64,000 nucleotides of DNA from CAVPHV01 sp963704825. Its GTDB lineage: Bacteria; Actinomycetota; Acidimicrobiia; Spongiisociales; UBA5794. Shown here piece by piece: positions 30,519-38,951 of this stretch. Both the position numbers and the translations under genes were made by a program. The notes under the pieces were generated by a model that saw nothing but the letters and a program-made list of their open reading frames with translations, searched no databases and was not told where the DNA came from. Each line of letters begins with the position of its first letter. The stretch's first letter is position 1. The stretch is from positions 434,001 through 498,000 of the forward strand of contig CAVPHV010000017.1 of the NCBI GenBank assembly GCA_963704825.1, given 5' to 3'.

Positions 30519-30914
30519 ATGTACACCGATCCCATAGCCGACATGCTGACCCGGATCCGCAACGCCAACCAGGCGCTGCAGCCGGAGACGAGCATGCCGT
30601 CATCGAAGCTCAAGGTCGAGATCGCCAAGATCCTGGCGACCGAGGGCTTTGTGGACGGATACAAAGAAGAGGACGCTCCGGTCGGCAAGAAGCTGACGGT
30701 GCGGCTTCGCTACGGCAGCGACCGCAGCAGGGTTCTCCACGGAATCCAGCGGGTGTCCAAGCCGGGCCGTCGGGTCTACAAGGGCTCGACCGATATCGCC
30801 CGGGTTCAGGGCGGCATCGGCGTTTCGATCGTTTCGACCTCCGACGGCCTTCTCACCGACCGTGAGGCACGGCGCCGCAAGGTCGGCGGCGAGATTCTGG
30901 CCGAGGTGTGGTGA
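30519..30914 (+). CDS. rpsH: 30S ribosomal protein uS8
   Basis: S8 is a primary 16S-binding protein. The 131-residue protein begins MYTDPIADMLTRIRNANQAL and ends REARRRKVGGEILAEVW. ATG 30519 is 2 bp after the rpsN stop; GTG 30510 is possible but less like the family. Confidence 0.98.
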   Translation: MYTDPIADMLTRIRNANQALQPETSMPSSKLKVEIAKILATEGFVDGYKEEDAPVGKKLTVRLRYGSDRSRVLHGIQRVSKPGRRVYKGSTDIARVQGGIGVSIVSTSDGLLTDREARRRKVGGEILAEVW

Positions 30915-30917
30915 GCG

Positions 30918-31454
30918 ATGAGTCGGATAGGTAAAGAACCGGTGGTGCTGCCCGATGGCGTCGACTTCAAGGTCGATGGATCGCACGTCACCGTCAAGGG
31001 ACCCAGGGGGACCCTCCAGCGAGACTTCAGCGAGCTGATGTCGTTCAACGTCGACGAAGGAACTGTCGTTGTGGTTCCGGCCGACAACGAGCGCGAAACC
31101 CGTGCCTTGCACGGCCTGAGCCGGGCGCTGCTCAACAACATGGTGATAGGCGTGTCAGACGGCTATCGCCTGGAGTTGCAGACCGTCGGCGTCGGCTATC
31201 GCGCCAATCTTCAGGGCAGGAAGCTCGAGCTCGCCGTCGGTTTCTCCCATCCGGTGCACATCGAGGCGCCCGATGGAGTCGATTTTGAGGTGCCGGAGCC
31301 CACGAAGATCATCGTGACCGGCATCGACAAAGAAGCGGTCGGCCAGACCGCGGCAAACATCCGTCGCGTTCGCCCGCCCGAGCCCTACAAGGGCAAGGGC
31401 ATCCGCTACGCCGGCGAGCACGTTCGTCGCAAGGCCGGAAAGGCAGGCATCTAA
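30918..31454 (+). CDS. rplF: 50S ribosomal protein uL6
   Basis: L6 lies near the GTPase centre. The 178-residue protein begins MSRIGKEPVVLPDGVDFKV and ends with PEPYKGKGIRYAGEHVRRKA. It starts 3 bp after rpsH and its TAA overlaps the rplR ATG. Confidence 0.98.
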   Translation: MSRIGKEPVVLPDGVDFKVDGSHVTVKGPRGTLQRDFSELMSFNVDEGTVVVVPADNERETRALHGLSRALLNNMVIGVSDGYRLELQTVGVGYRANLQGRKLELAVGFSHPVHIEAPDGVDFEVPEPTKIIVTGIDKEAVGQTAANIRRVRPPEPYKGKGIRYAGEHVRRKAGKAGI

Positions 31455-31807
31455 TGAGAGGCTCTCGCACTGATGCGCGGGTGCGTCGTCACTTCAGGGT
31501 ACGCAAGAGCGTGCATGGATCGGCGTCCCGTCCCCGCCTGGCCGTCTTTCGCAGCAACCGTTACATCTACGCCCAGCTGATCGACGATGACGCCGGCCGC
31601 ACCGTGGCCTCCGCATCGTCCCGCGAAGCCGCCCTCGCCAAAAGGACACTTTCGATTGATACGGCTACCCAGGTCGGCAAGCTCGTGGCGGCACGTGGCA
31701 AAGATGCCGGTGTGGAGTTTGTCGTATTCGACCGTGGAGGCTTTGCCTACCACGGCAGGGTCAAGGCCCTCGCCGAAGCGGCTCGCGAGAGCGGGCTCAA
31801 GTTCTGA
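31454..31807 (+). CDS. rplR: 50S ribosomal protein uL18
   Basis: L18 carries 5S rRNA into the large subunit. The 117-residue protein contains RPRLAVFRSNRYIYAQLIDD and ends DRGGFAYHGRVKALAEAARE followed by SGLKF. Its ATG overlaps the rplF stop codon. Confidence 0.98.
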   Translation: MRGSRTDARVRRHFRVRKSVHGSASRPRLAVFRSNRYIYAQLIDDDAGRTVASASSREAALAKRTLSIDTATQVGKLVAARGKDAGVEFVVFDRGGFAYHGRVKALAEAARESGLKF

Positions 31808-31849
31808 GAGTGCGTGCTCACCGCACGTACTCCCTACCGAGGAGACACG

Positions 31850-32452
31850 TTGGATAGGAACCGAGACAGAGGCCGAGACAAAGGGGGCCGCGGCGGCCGC
31901 GAGCGCGCCCGCGAGGTGCCCGAGTTCGACGAACGGGTCATTGCGATCAATCGCGTCGCCAAGGTCGTCAAGGGTGGCCGCCGGTTCTCGTTCACCGCGC
32001 TCGTCACCGTCGGCAACGGCAAAGGCCGGGTCGGGATTGGCTACGGAAAGGCCAAGGAGGTCCCCACCGCGATCCAGAAGGGGATCGAGATCGCTCGCAA
32101 GAACATGGTCGAGATCCCGATGGCGGGCCAGACGATCGTTCATACGATTGTCGGCGAGCATGGTGCGTCCCGTGTGCTGCTCAAGCCGGCTGCGCCGGGT
32201 ACCGGGGTCATCGCCGGGGGCGCGGTGCGCCAGATTCTCGAGGCTGCCGGCATCCGCGACGTCCTCGGGAAGTCGCTTGGTTCCCCGACGCAGATCAACG
32301 TTGCGAAGGCAACCATGGCTTCGCTCACCGGACAGCGACGTCCCGACGAAGTCGCCCGGGCCCGTGGCAAGCGTCCCGAGGAGATCTTCCCGCCGGCGCT
32401 GTTGGCCGCGTATCGCTCGGCAGAGCTGATGAGGACTGAGGCAGGCAAGTAG
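31850..32452 (+). CDS. rpsE: 30S ribosomal protein uS5
   Basis: S5 acts in mRNA unwinding and decoding accuracy. The 200-residue protein begins with a charged Arg/Gly/Asp-rich segment and then EFDERVIAINRVAKVVKGGR, with GVIAGGAVRQILEAAGIRDV later. TTG 31850 is chosen because CGAGGAG lies just upstream at normal spacing; GTG 31814 would add 12 residues but has no such site. The stop codon overlaps the rpmD GTG. Confidence 0.96.
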   Translation: MDRNRDRGRDKGGRGGRERAREVPEFDERVIAINRVAKVVKGGRRFSFTALVTVGNGKGRVGIGYGKAKEVPTAIQKGIEIARKNMVEIPMAGQTIVHTIVGEHGASRVLLKPAAPGTGVIAGGAVRQILEAAGIRDVLGKSLGSPTQINVAKATMASLTGQRRPDEVARARGKRPEEIFPPALLAAYRSAELMRTEAGK

Positions 32453-32634
32453 TGGCCACAACACTGAAGATCACGTTGGTGAAGAGCACCATCGGCGAGA
32501 AGCCCAAGATCCGGGCAACCGTGGAGAGCCTCGGACTGCGCAAGATCCGCCAGTCCGTGGAACGTCCCGACACTCCGGATGTGCGCGGCATGGTGTTTGC
32601 CGCGAAGCACCTGCTGGACGTGGAGGAAGTTTGA
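32452..32634 (+). CDS. rpmD: 50S ribosomal protein uL30
   Basis: L30 is a small large-subunit protein. The 60-residue frame reads LKITLVKSTIGEKPKIRATV and ends VFAAKHLLDVEEV. GTG overlaps the rpsE stop and TGA overlaps the rplO ATG, so it is coupled on both sides. Confidence 0.97.
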   Translation: MATTLKITLVKSTIGEKPKIRATVESLGLRKIRQSVERPDTPDVRGMVFAAKHLLDVEEV

Positions 32635-33071
32635 TGAAACTGCACCATCTCAAGCCCGCAGAGGGTTCGAAGAAGCGCAAGATCCGAGTCGGGCGCGGCG
32701 AAAGTGGCCGGCGCGGCAAGACGGCCGGTCGTGGCACCAAGGGCCTCAAGGCGCGCAGCAAGGTGCGCCCCGGGTTCGAGGGTGGCCAGACTCCGTTGCA
32801 GCGGCGGCTCCCCAAGCTCAAGGGCTTCAAGAACCGCAACAAGGAGTACTTCGCGGTGGTCAATGTCGGTCGTCTGGCCGATTTCCCGGCGGATGCCGTC
32901 ATCACGCCGGAAGTCATGCGCGAGCGTGGCCTGGCCAAAAAGCGCGGTCGCATCAAGGTTCTCGGTGAGGGCGAACTCGACCATGCGCTCACCATTCACG
33001 CCCACGCCTTCAGCCTCGGCGCCGTCGAGAAGATCAAGGCCGCCGGCGGCTCGGTTGAGGTCGTCGAGTGA
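32634..33071 (+). CDS. rplO: 50S ribosomal protein uL15
   Basis: L15 is a late-assembly protein with a long extension into 23S rRNA. The 145-residue protein contains KIRVGRGESGRRGKTAGRGT and GFEGGQTPLQRRLPKLKGF. ATG 32634 overlaps the rpmD stop. secY starts 80 bp downstream, a spacer with no clear promoter. Confidence 0.98.
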   Translation: MKLHHLKPAEGSKKRKIRVGRGESGRRGKTAGRGTKGLKARSKVRPGFEGGQTPLQRRLPKLKGFKNRNKEYFAVVNVGRLADFPADAVITPEVMRERGLAKKRGRIKVLGEGELDHALTIHAHAFSLGAVEKIKAAGGSVEVVE

Positions 33072-33151
33072 CCATCTCTGTGCACTGTGCTCGGTGTTTG
33101 TTGCTCGGCCCCGGTAACCTCGCAGGACCTGGATAAAGGACCCCCTCCCTT

Positions 33152-34468
33152 ATGCTCTCCGTCTTTCGCAACATGTTCCGGATCCGGGACCTCCGGAGCA
33201 AGATCCTCTTCACGCTGTTCATCTTCCTGCTCTACAGGTTGGGGGCGGCGGTTCCGGTGCCCGGTGTCGACATCGACGCGGTTCAGCGTTTCGCGGATTC
33301 GGCGGCCGATAGCGGGTTCCTCGGCATCATCAACCTGTTCTCCGGCGGTGCGTTGGAGACCCTGTCGGTGTTCGCCCTCGGGATCATGCCGTACATCACG
33401 TCGTCGATCATCATGCAGTTGCTTGCCGTGGTCATTCCGCGGCTGCAGACGCTCCAGGAAGAAGGCGACGCAGGCCGCAAAGTCATCACGCAGTGGACTA
33501 GGTATCTGACGGTCATCCTGGCGCTGCTGCAATCCACCGGCTTCACCTTCCTGTTCCACTCCGGCAACTTCACCGGCGGGATCGACCTGATTCCCGACTA
33601 CTCGTTGCGCAACGTCTTGCTGATCGTGATCACCATGACGGCGGGTACCGCCCTCATCATGTGGCTAGGTGAGTTGATCACCCAGCGCGGGATCGGCAAC
33701 GGCATGTCGCTGATCATCTTCGTGAGCATCGTCAGTCAGTTGCCATCCCAGATCGCGGTGATGTGGGCCAACACTGCAGGGCGAAGGGTCACCTTTGTGT
33801 TCGTGATGGCCCTGATGCTGGTCTTGACCATCGGCATCATCTTCATCGATCAAGGTCAGCGACGAATACCCATTCAGTTCTCCCGCCGGGTGCGGGGGCG
33901 CAAGGTGCTGGGTGGGCAAAGCACCTACATTCCGCTGAAGGTCAACATGGCCGGCGTGATCCCGGTCATCTTCGCCACCAGCATCATGTACTTCCCGGTG
34001 CTGATCTCCTCGGCCTTGCCGAGTTCTGGCTGGGGGGAGTCGGTTCGCGATTGGATCGACCGCAACCTGCTGTCTACCGGTGGCAGCGGGGGATTCAGCC
34101 CGTCGCTCGGGTACATCCTGATCCTGGGACTGCTTGTCGTGTTCTTCACCTACTTCTACACCGCCATTCAGTTTGACCCCGAGCGCCAGGCCGAGACAAT
34201 CCAGCGCCAGGGCGGCTTCATCCCCGGAATTCGTCCGGGACGGGCCACCGTGCAGTACCTCCAATATGTGCTGAGCCGGATCACCCTGCCGGGCTCGCTG
34301 TACCTGGCCGTCGTCGCCATCGCCCCATCCGTCGCCGGACTCGTCCTCGACGTCCCAGTCGGCCTCAGCGGCGTGTCGATCCTGATCGTTGCCGGCGTTG
34401 CGCTGGAAACGATGAAGCAGATCGAGAGCCAGCTCATGATGCGCAACTACGAAGGATTCTTGTCGTAG
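33152..34468 (+). CDS. secY: protein translocase subunit SecY
   Basis: SecY is the pore of the Sec translocon. The 438-residue protein has about ten hydrophobic segments, opening with LSVFRNMFRIRDLRSKILFT, and conserved GIMPYITSSIIMQLL, ALIMWLGELITQRGIGNGMS and GGFIPGIRPGR. It is the last gene of the spc operon in this window and is followed by two stem-loops. SecE is encoded at 4033. The genes for SecA and SecG are not in this window. Confidence 0.99.
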   Translation: MLSVFRNMFRIRDLRSKILFTLFIFLLYRLGAAVPVPGVDIDAVQRFADSAADSGFLGIINLFSGGALETLSVFALGIMPYITSSIIMQLLAVVIPRLQTLQEEGDAGRKVITQWTRYLTVILALLQSTGFTFLFHSGNFTGGIDLIPDYSLRNVLLIVITMTAGTALIMWLGELITQRGIGNGMSLIIFVSIVSQLPSQIAVMWANTAGRRVTFVFVMALMLVLTIGIIFIDQGQRRIPIQFSRRVRGRKVLGGQSTYIPLKVNMAGVIPVIFATSIMYFPVLISSALPSSGWGESVRDWIDRNLLSTGGSGGFSPSLGYILILGLLVVFFTYFYTAIQFDPERQAETIQRQGGFIPGIRPGRATVQYLQYVLSRITLPGSLYLAVVAIAPSVAGLVLDVPVGLSGVSILIVAGVALETMKQIESQLMMRNYEGFLS

Positions 34469-34470
34469 TC

Positions 34471-34522
34471 GACTCGAGCAGGCTCGAGTCGAGTTAGGAA
34501 CCCCGGCCTCCGGCCGGGGTTC
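34471..34522 (+). terminator. double stem-loop after secY
   Basis: Two inverted repeats follow the secY stop by 2 bp: 34471-34490 (8-bp stem GACTCGAG/CTCGAGTC) and 34498-34522 (11-bp stem GAACCCCGGCC/GGCCGGGGTTC, loop TCC), then TGTTGT. The second is the likely terminator of the long spc transcript. Confidence 0.75.
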
Positions 34523-34543
34523 TGTTGTGCGGCCCTACGGCGT

Positions 34544-34740
34544 CCGAACCTGCTTCGCTGGTTCGGGGCGCTCTTTGCGGATTCGCACCGTCTAGGCCGC
34601 TGCGAATCCAGTCGGCGGGTCAAAGCCCGCCGGAGAGTGTTTCGGCCCGAACGGGTTCGGGCCGAGTTGTTTCGTGCGGCCTCGGCCGCGCGCCGCTGCA
34701 ATCGCAGATGGCGGGACAAGGCCCGCCGAAGTGTACGGCC
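34544..34740. other. gene-free spacer rich in stem-loops
   Basis: The roughly 300 bp between secY and the XRE gene hold no gene. They contain inverted repeats at 34544-34566 (7 bp), 34579-34609 (9 bp), 34613-34632 (7 bp) and 34642-34665 (11-bp stem, 2-nt loop), plus a GGCGGG/CCCGCC pair near 34711-34728. This could be a structured RNA, or stacked terminators between secY and the convergent XRE gene. Confidence 0.5.
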
Positions 34741-34776
34741 GCCGGTCCGTCGGAGAGGTTCGGGGGTGTTCGATGG

Positions 34777-34995
34777 CTAGCTGGTGGTGGGGTAGTCGAA
34801 CACTTCTTCGATCGTTTTCTCGAAGACCCTGGCTATTTCGAACGCGAGGCTCAGGGAGGGGACGTAGCGTCCCTTTTCGAGGACGATGATGGTCTGGCGG
34901 GTGCAGCCGACCAGATCGGCCAGCTCTTGTTGGGTCATCTCGCCATGTTCGAAACGCAGGCGTCTGATGTGGTTGGCGATGTTGGCCTTAGGCAT
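34777..34995 (-). CDS. XRE-family helix-turn-helix regulator (72 residues)
   Basis: The short protein is essentially one HTH domain: MTQQELADLVGCTRQTIIVL is the DNA-binding helix-turn-helix, followed by SLSLAFEIARVFEKTIEEVF. It belongs to the YozG-like minimal XRE group often paired with a small membrane protein. ATG 34995 lies inside the end of that upstream membrane gene (8-bp overlap), so the two are co-translated. It probably represses its own operon. Confidence 0.93.
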   Translation of the reverse strand: MPKANIANHIRRLRFEHGEMTQQELADLVGCTRQTIIVLEKGRYVPSLSLAFEIARVFEKTIEEVFDYPTTS

Positions 34996-35542
34996 TGGCC
35001 GGGATCTCCCGCCGGTACCCCATGACGATGCCGAGCGACCGGCCGAATGCACCGCCGATGAACGTGCTCCAGAAGATCAATTGGAGAAACCCGATCGGCA
35101 TGACGCCTTCATCCGAGTACACCTCGGTGAGGACGATCGTCCAACCTACGAGTGACAGCAGCACGATGACCGACTCAACGCTCAACGACCGCGCCAGAAT
35201 GGCGCGGTCCCTTTCATCGAGCACCGTTGCACCACTCGTTCGCTTGATATGGCGCCATGCGGCAAACCAGAAGCCGGTTCCGCCCAGCATGAGCAGCCAG
35301 AAGATGCCTCGAGCCGTGGTGTTCCCGTCGATGAAATCGGCACCCGCCAGCCCAACGAGCAGCCCCAAGCCGAGGCCGGCAACGGTGGTGACGCCGAGCC
35401 CGACCCAGCCGAGCTTCTCGAGCGGCGTCGGGGGCAACCCGCTCATGTCGGCCTGGGGTCGGAGGCTCCACAGAAACCGCCCGACAACTGCCGCAACGAG
35501 AACCCCACTGATGACTGCGACGGCGACCCAGAGCGCATCCAC
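34988..35542 (-). CDS. multi-pass membrane protein (DUF2178-like), XRE partner
   Basis: The 184-residue protein has about five hydrophobic segments, starting WVAVAVISGVLVAAVVGRFL. The central DERDRAILARSLSVESVIVL is typical of DUF2178-type proteins that occur beside small XRE regulators. GTG 35542 is chosen by its AGGAGG ribosome-binding site 5 bp upstream. Its function is unknown; such pairs are thought to sense membrane state. The pair interrupts the usual secY-adk junction on the opposite strand. Confidence 0.85.
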   Translation of the reverse strand: MDALWVAVAVISGVLVAAVVGRFLWSLRPQADMSGLPPTPLEKLGWVGLGVTTVAGLGLGLLVGLAGADFIDGNTTARGIFWLLMLGGTGFWFAAWRHIKRTSGATVLDERDRAILARSLSVESVIVLLSLVGWTIVLTEVYSDEGVMPIGFLQLIFWSTFIGGAFGRSLGIVMGYRREIPANA

Positions 35543-35572
35543 GATTCCTCCTATGTAAGACTTTTCTTTCTC

Positions 35573-35601
35573 AGTGTAATGTAATTCTTACTCACGGTCA
35601 A
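35573..35601 (-). promoter_or_regulatory. promoter of the membrane protein/XRE operon
   Basis: On the minus strand TTGACC (35601-35596), 17 bp and TACACT (35578-35573) form a good promoter. The AT-rich spacer and downstream region hold related words (ATTACATTACAC, TCTTACAT) that could be operator half-sites for the XRE protein. Confidence 0.68.
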
Positions 35602-35674
35602 CGCCCCTCCCCATGGTTGAGCAGATGATGATCGTCGGCCGACTCCAGACGTGGAACCGTTAACCTGGCTCCTC

Positions 35675-36244
35675 ATGGGACGACGTATTCTTTTCTTGGG
35701 GCCCCCAGGGGCCGGTAAGGGCACGCAGGCTGCGATGTTGGCGCGGGCGTTGGGGGTGCCGCACATCTCTACCGGGGTGATGCTGCGCCAGAACGTTGCG
35801 GACGGCACGGAGTTGGGCTTGCAGGCCGACGCAATCATGCAGGCCGGGGATCTTGTCCCCGACGACTTGGTCGTGGCGATGGTGGCCGAGCGCCTCGGGC
35901 GTGACGACGCGGCCTGCGGATACCTGCTCGACGGGTTTCCCCGCAACGTGGTCCAGGCCGAGGCGCTGGACGCCGTCATGGGCGAGGGAGCCCTCGATGT
36001 GGCGCTGTTGATCGACGCCGATGAGAACGAGTTGGTTGCGAGGTTGCTCAAGCGCGCCGAGGAAGAAGGCCGCGCCGATGACAACGAAGACACCATTCGC
36101 AACCGCCAACAGGTGTACCAGGCCGAGACGGCGCCGCTGGCGGCGTACTACCCGGAACATGGCGTAGATGTCCTGGTGGTTGACGGTCTCGGCACGATCG
36201 ACGAGGTCTTTGGCCGTCTGGTGAGAGCGCTGGCCGCCGAATAA
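35675..36244 (+). CDS. adk: adenylate kinase
   Basis: Adk converts ATP and AMP to two ADP. The 189-residue protein has the P-loop FLGPPGAGKGTQ, the AMP-binding segment with ISTGVMLRQNV and the DGFPRN motif; the lid is the short type without zinc cysteines. ATG 35675 is chosen by the family N-terminus (MGRRILFLGPPG). GTG 35651 would add 8 residues. There is no ribosome-binding site, and TAACCT at 35662-35667 could be the -10 of a nearly leaderless transcript. The TAA overlaps the map ATG. Confidence 0.97.
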   Translation: MGRRILFLGPPGAGKGTQAAMLARALGVPHISTGVMLRQNVADGTELGLQADAIMQAGDLVPDDLVVAMVAERLGRDDAACGYLLDGFPRNVVQAEALDAVMGEGALDVALLIDADENELVARLLKRAEEEGRADDNEDTIRNRQQVYQAETAPLAAYYPEHGVDVLVVDGLGTIDEVFGRLVRALAAE

Positions 36245-37020
36245 TGAACGACGGCCGGGTCATCACGATGAAGTCGGACGCGGAGTTCGACAAGATGGCG
36301 GTCGCCGGCGCTTGCGTAGCCGCCGTGCACAAAGCCGTCCGCGAAGCTGCGGTGCCGGGAGTGACGATGACGGAACTCGATGGGATTTCGGCCAGGGTGA
36401 TCAGGGACCATGGGTGCCGCCCTTCGTTCCTCGGCTACCACGGCTTTCCGGCGACGATCTGTGCCTCACCCAATCACGTCATCGTGCACGGCATTCCGGA
36501 CGGCTATCGCCTCAAGGACGGTGACGTCCTGTCCATCGACGCCGGGGCTATCTACGAGGGATGGCACGGTGACGCCGCCTTCACGGTTGCGGTTGGACAA
36601 GTGCCCCCGGCGGTGCAGCAACTGCTCGACGTCACCGAGGAGGCGTTGTGGAACGGGGCGGCCCAGTCACGAGCCGGCAACCGCCTCGGCGATGTTGGCG
36701 CTGCCGTTGAAGCTACGGCCCGTCCCTATGGGTACGGGGTGGTGCGCGAGTACATCGGTCACGGGATCGGGCGCCAGATGCATGAGGCGCCCAACGTGCC
36801 GAACTACGGCAAGCCGGGCAAAGGCCTCAAACTCAAGGTCGGTATGGCGCTCGCCATCGAACCGATGTTCAACCTCGGCACCGAAGAGACACTGCTGCTC
36901 GAAGACGGATGGACGGTGGTGACCCGTGACGGCAAACTGTCGGCCCACTTCGAACACACCGTCGCCATCACCAGCGAAGGCCCCAAAGTCCTGACCCTGG
37001 CTGAGCCCAAACTGGTGTGA
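36244..37020 (+). CDS. map: methionine aminopeptidase type I
   Basis: MetAP removes the initiator Met from new proteins. The 258-residue enzyme shows the metal ligands in SIDAGAIYEGWHGDAAFTV (two Asp), GHGIGRQMHEAP (His), AIEPMF (Glu) and HFEHTVAI (Glu). There is no N-terminal zinc-finger extension. ATG overlaps the adk stop. In most bacteria infA and rpmJ follow; here two opposite-strand genes intervene and infA is not found. Confidence 0.97.
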   Translation: MNDGRVITMKSDAEFDKMAVAGACVAAVHKAVREAAVPGVTMTELDGISARVIRDHGCRPSFLGYHGFPATICASPNHVIVHGIPDGYRLKDGDVLSIDAGAIYEGWHGDAAFTVAVGQVPPAVQQLLDVTEEALWNGAAQSRAGNRLGDVGAAVEATARPYGYGVVREYIGHGIGRQMHEAPNVPNYGKPGKGLKLKVGMALAIEPMFNLGTEETLLLEDGWTVVTRDGKLSAHFEHTVAITSEGPKVLTLAEPKLV

Positions 37021-37036
37021 ACCAAGTTTTGGAGGA

Positions 37037-37099
37037 GGGGCTTCGCGGCAGAGCCCCCGTCTGCGCTCCACGTTGTCTCGTATCGGGTCTACGGACCCG
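37037..37099. terminator. stem-loops between map and the convergent acyltransferase
   Basis: Inverted repeats at 37037-37057 (GGGGCT/AGCCCC) and 37084-37099 (CGGGTC/GACCCG) lie between two convergent genes and may work as a bidirectional terminator. No T-runs are present. Confidence 0.4.
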
Positions 37100-37163
37100 T
37101 TGCTTGGGCGCTCCGAGGGCTCCGCTCGTCTGGCCATATCCTCGCGCCGATTGCCCGTTCTGC

Positions 37164-37889
37164 CTAGGGGGTATCTGTGCCCGGCAGCGGGTCGATCTGC
37201 TTGATGAACTTGGCCGGTACTCCGCCGACGATGGAGCGGTCGGGCACGTCCTTCGTGACCACTGCGTTCGAGGCGACGATGACCCTGTCGCCGAGCGTCA
37301 CGCCGGCCAGGATCACGGCGTTGTAGCCCAGAAGGCAATTGCTGCCGATGTGCACCGGCAGCATGTCCCTGCCACCCAGCGGCAGCGGCACCGAGAAGTC
37401 CCGATAGCGGTGCGTGTGGGTCTCGATGATGGTGCCGGCCGCCATCACGGTGTGATCACCGACGGTGAGGGGACCACGGTCGTCCAGCATGACGTGGCGA
37501 TTCACAAAGACGCCGTTGCCGAGTTCGATGTTCTTGCCGGAGCTGAACAGCACGTTGTGGTGGAAGATGACGTCGTCGCCGACCGACTTGAAGATCCTCT
37601 TCGCCAAGATGCGGCGGAGCCGGATGGCGAAGTCCTGCATCAAGGCGGCCGGAGTTTGGTCGAACATCCGCCAGAACATCACGTAGAACAGATGGGAATC
37701 GAGCGCCAGTTCTTTGTCGTCGCCCCTGAACGGGTCATCGGCAACGGTGAAGGTGCCGGTTCTGAAGAAAAGGTCGACCATGTCGGCGGTTCGTCGCATG
37801 AAGTCGTCGGCCCGGCCTGGAAGGTCGTCGTCTGCCACCAGTTCGGCGAATTCGGCGAGCAGCTCGGTCTGGGCAGTCGATGTATCCAT
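37164..37889 (-). CDS. left-handed beta-helix acyltransferase
   Basis: The 241-residue protein has an all-alpha N-terminal part (about 100 residues) and then hexapeptide repeats from about residue 100 to 225 (VGDDVIFHHNVLFSSGKNIE, IGSNCLLGYNAVILAGVTLG). The catalytic-type His is in TIIETHTHRY, and IVGGVPAKFIK is the typical end. It resembles maltose/sugar O-acetyltransferases. The acyl donor and acceptor are unknown; the adjacent glycosyltransferase suggests a glycolipid or glycan. It starts 12 bp after that gene on the same strand. Confidence 0.9.
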   Translation of the reverse strand: MDTSTAQTELLAEFAELVADDDLPGRADDFMRRTADMVDLFFRTGTFTVADDPFRGDDKELALDSHLFYVMFWRMFDQTPAALMQDFAIRLRRILAKRIFKSVGDDVIFHHNVLFSSGKNIELGNGVFVNRHVMLDDRGPLTVGDHTVMAAGTIIETHTHRYRDFSVPLPLGGRDMLPVHIGSNCLLGYNAVILAGVTLGDRVIVASNAVVTKDVPDRSIVGGVPAKFIKQIDPLPGTDTP

Positions 37890-37901
37890 CGTTCCTCCGC
37901 T

Positions 37902-38657
37902 TCATGACGCGTCTTGGACATGGTTGCGGTTCGATGAGCTGCGGACAACCCGCAGCTCGCGCCCCTTTCTGACGATGGTTCCGGCGTATCCGGAGAGCAC
38001 GCGGACCCGTCCGATCAGTTTCCCGCCGCGGGCTCCCATCTTCGAGGAATTGGGTGGGTAGAGGCGGGGGATCGGTATCTCGCAGACTCGCCAGCCGTGG
38101 ATGGCGGCTTCGTAGAGCAACTCGAGTTCGTTCTGATAGCCCGGGCCGACGAGGCGCATCTCATTGAGCACCCGCCGGTTGTAGGCGCGCAGCCCCGAGT
38201 ACGGGTCGGTCAGGTTCATCGTGAGCGCCCTACCCAGGTAGCGGCAGGTGAGGTTGCGCACGAGGTAGCGATTGTGCGGTGTGGCGCCGCGGCTCGAATC
38301 GTCGACATAGCGGCTCCCGATCACCATGTCGTGGGTGCCGGCCGCCACGGGAGCGACGAGGTTGGGCAGGCAGGCTGGGTCGTGCTGTCCATCGGCGTCG
38401 ATGGCGACCACGATATCGCCGGCAAGGGTTGCAGCGCGTGCCCGACCGAGTCGCATGGCGGCGCCTTTGCCCTGATTGGTGGTCAGCCTGATGACTTCCA
38501 CTCCGCAGCGGCGGGCTTCAGTGCCGGTTGCGTCTGTCGACCCATCGTCGATCACCACAACCGTGGTGGAGTGACCCCCAAGTGTGGCCGGTATGCCGGC
38601 GATGACCTGTGCAATGGCCCGTTCCTCGTTGAAGGCAGGGATGAGTACGGTGATCAT
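37902..38657 (-). CDS. family 2 glycosyltransferase, polyprenyl-phosphate mannosyltransferase-like
   Basis: The 251-residue protein has the GT2 start ITVLIPAFNEERAIAQVIAG, nucleotide-sugar Asp residues in VVVIDDGSTDAT, and AIDADGQHDP as the DxD-type metal site. GLRAYNRRVL is typical of dolichyl/polyprenyl-phosphate mannosyl- or glucosyltransferases. No C-terminal membrane segments are seen, so it is the soluble DPM type. It is the first gene of a two-gene operon with the acyltransferase. Both sit in the map-rpmJ gap. Confidence 0.9.
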   Translation of the reverse strand: MITVLIPAFNEERAIAQVIAGIPATLGGHSTTVVVIDDGSTDATGTEARRCGVEVIRLTTNQGKGAAMRLGRARAATLAGDIVVAIDADGQHDPACLPNLVAPVAAGTHDMVIGSRYVDDSSRGATPHNRYLVRNLTCRYLGRALTMNLTDPYSGLRAYNRRVLNEMRLVGPGYQNELELLYEAAIHGWRVCEIPIPRLYPPNSSKMGARGGKLIGRVRVLSGYAGTIVRKGRELRVVRSSSNRNHVQDAS

Positions 38658-38951
38658 CTATCCCTCAGACTCTCCAGCAGCTGCCCACCGGGCCGGGTGT
38701 CGATTCGCCCGGCCTCATTGAACAATTTGCCCTTGTGCATGACCCTACCTAACATGCCGGTTCCGGCCCACGTCGGGCCGTGGTTTCTTGTGGCACAAAA
38801 GAGATGATGTGAGCGAGTTCGCGACACGTCGTTGAGCTGCCCCCCGAACGTCCGGTTCTGGGTGAAGCTCGGCAGCGACACGGCATCCACTCCCCACCTG
38901 GGTGGATACCGCTGGTCGGTGGGACTCGATACGAGGCAGGATTACACACCG
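38658..38951. other. divergent spacer between glycosyltransferase and rpmJ
   Basis: These 294 bp separate divergent genes and must hold promoters for both. I see an inverted repeat GGCCC/GGGCC near 38767-38781 and no convincing paired promoter boxes. No infA-like frame is present on either strand. Confidence 0.5.

Noticed and set aside
37017..37907. 296-codon plus-strand frame opposite the acyltransferase
   Set aside because: The minus strand encodes clear hexapeptide repeats; the plus-strand product is without family features.
38658..38951. Possible hidden infA before rpmJ
   Set aside because: No frame on either strand shows the IF-1 pattern of an S1-like barrel; all frames here are short and without homology.
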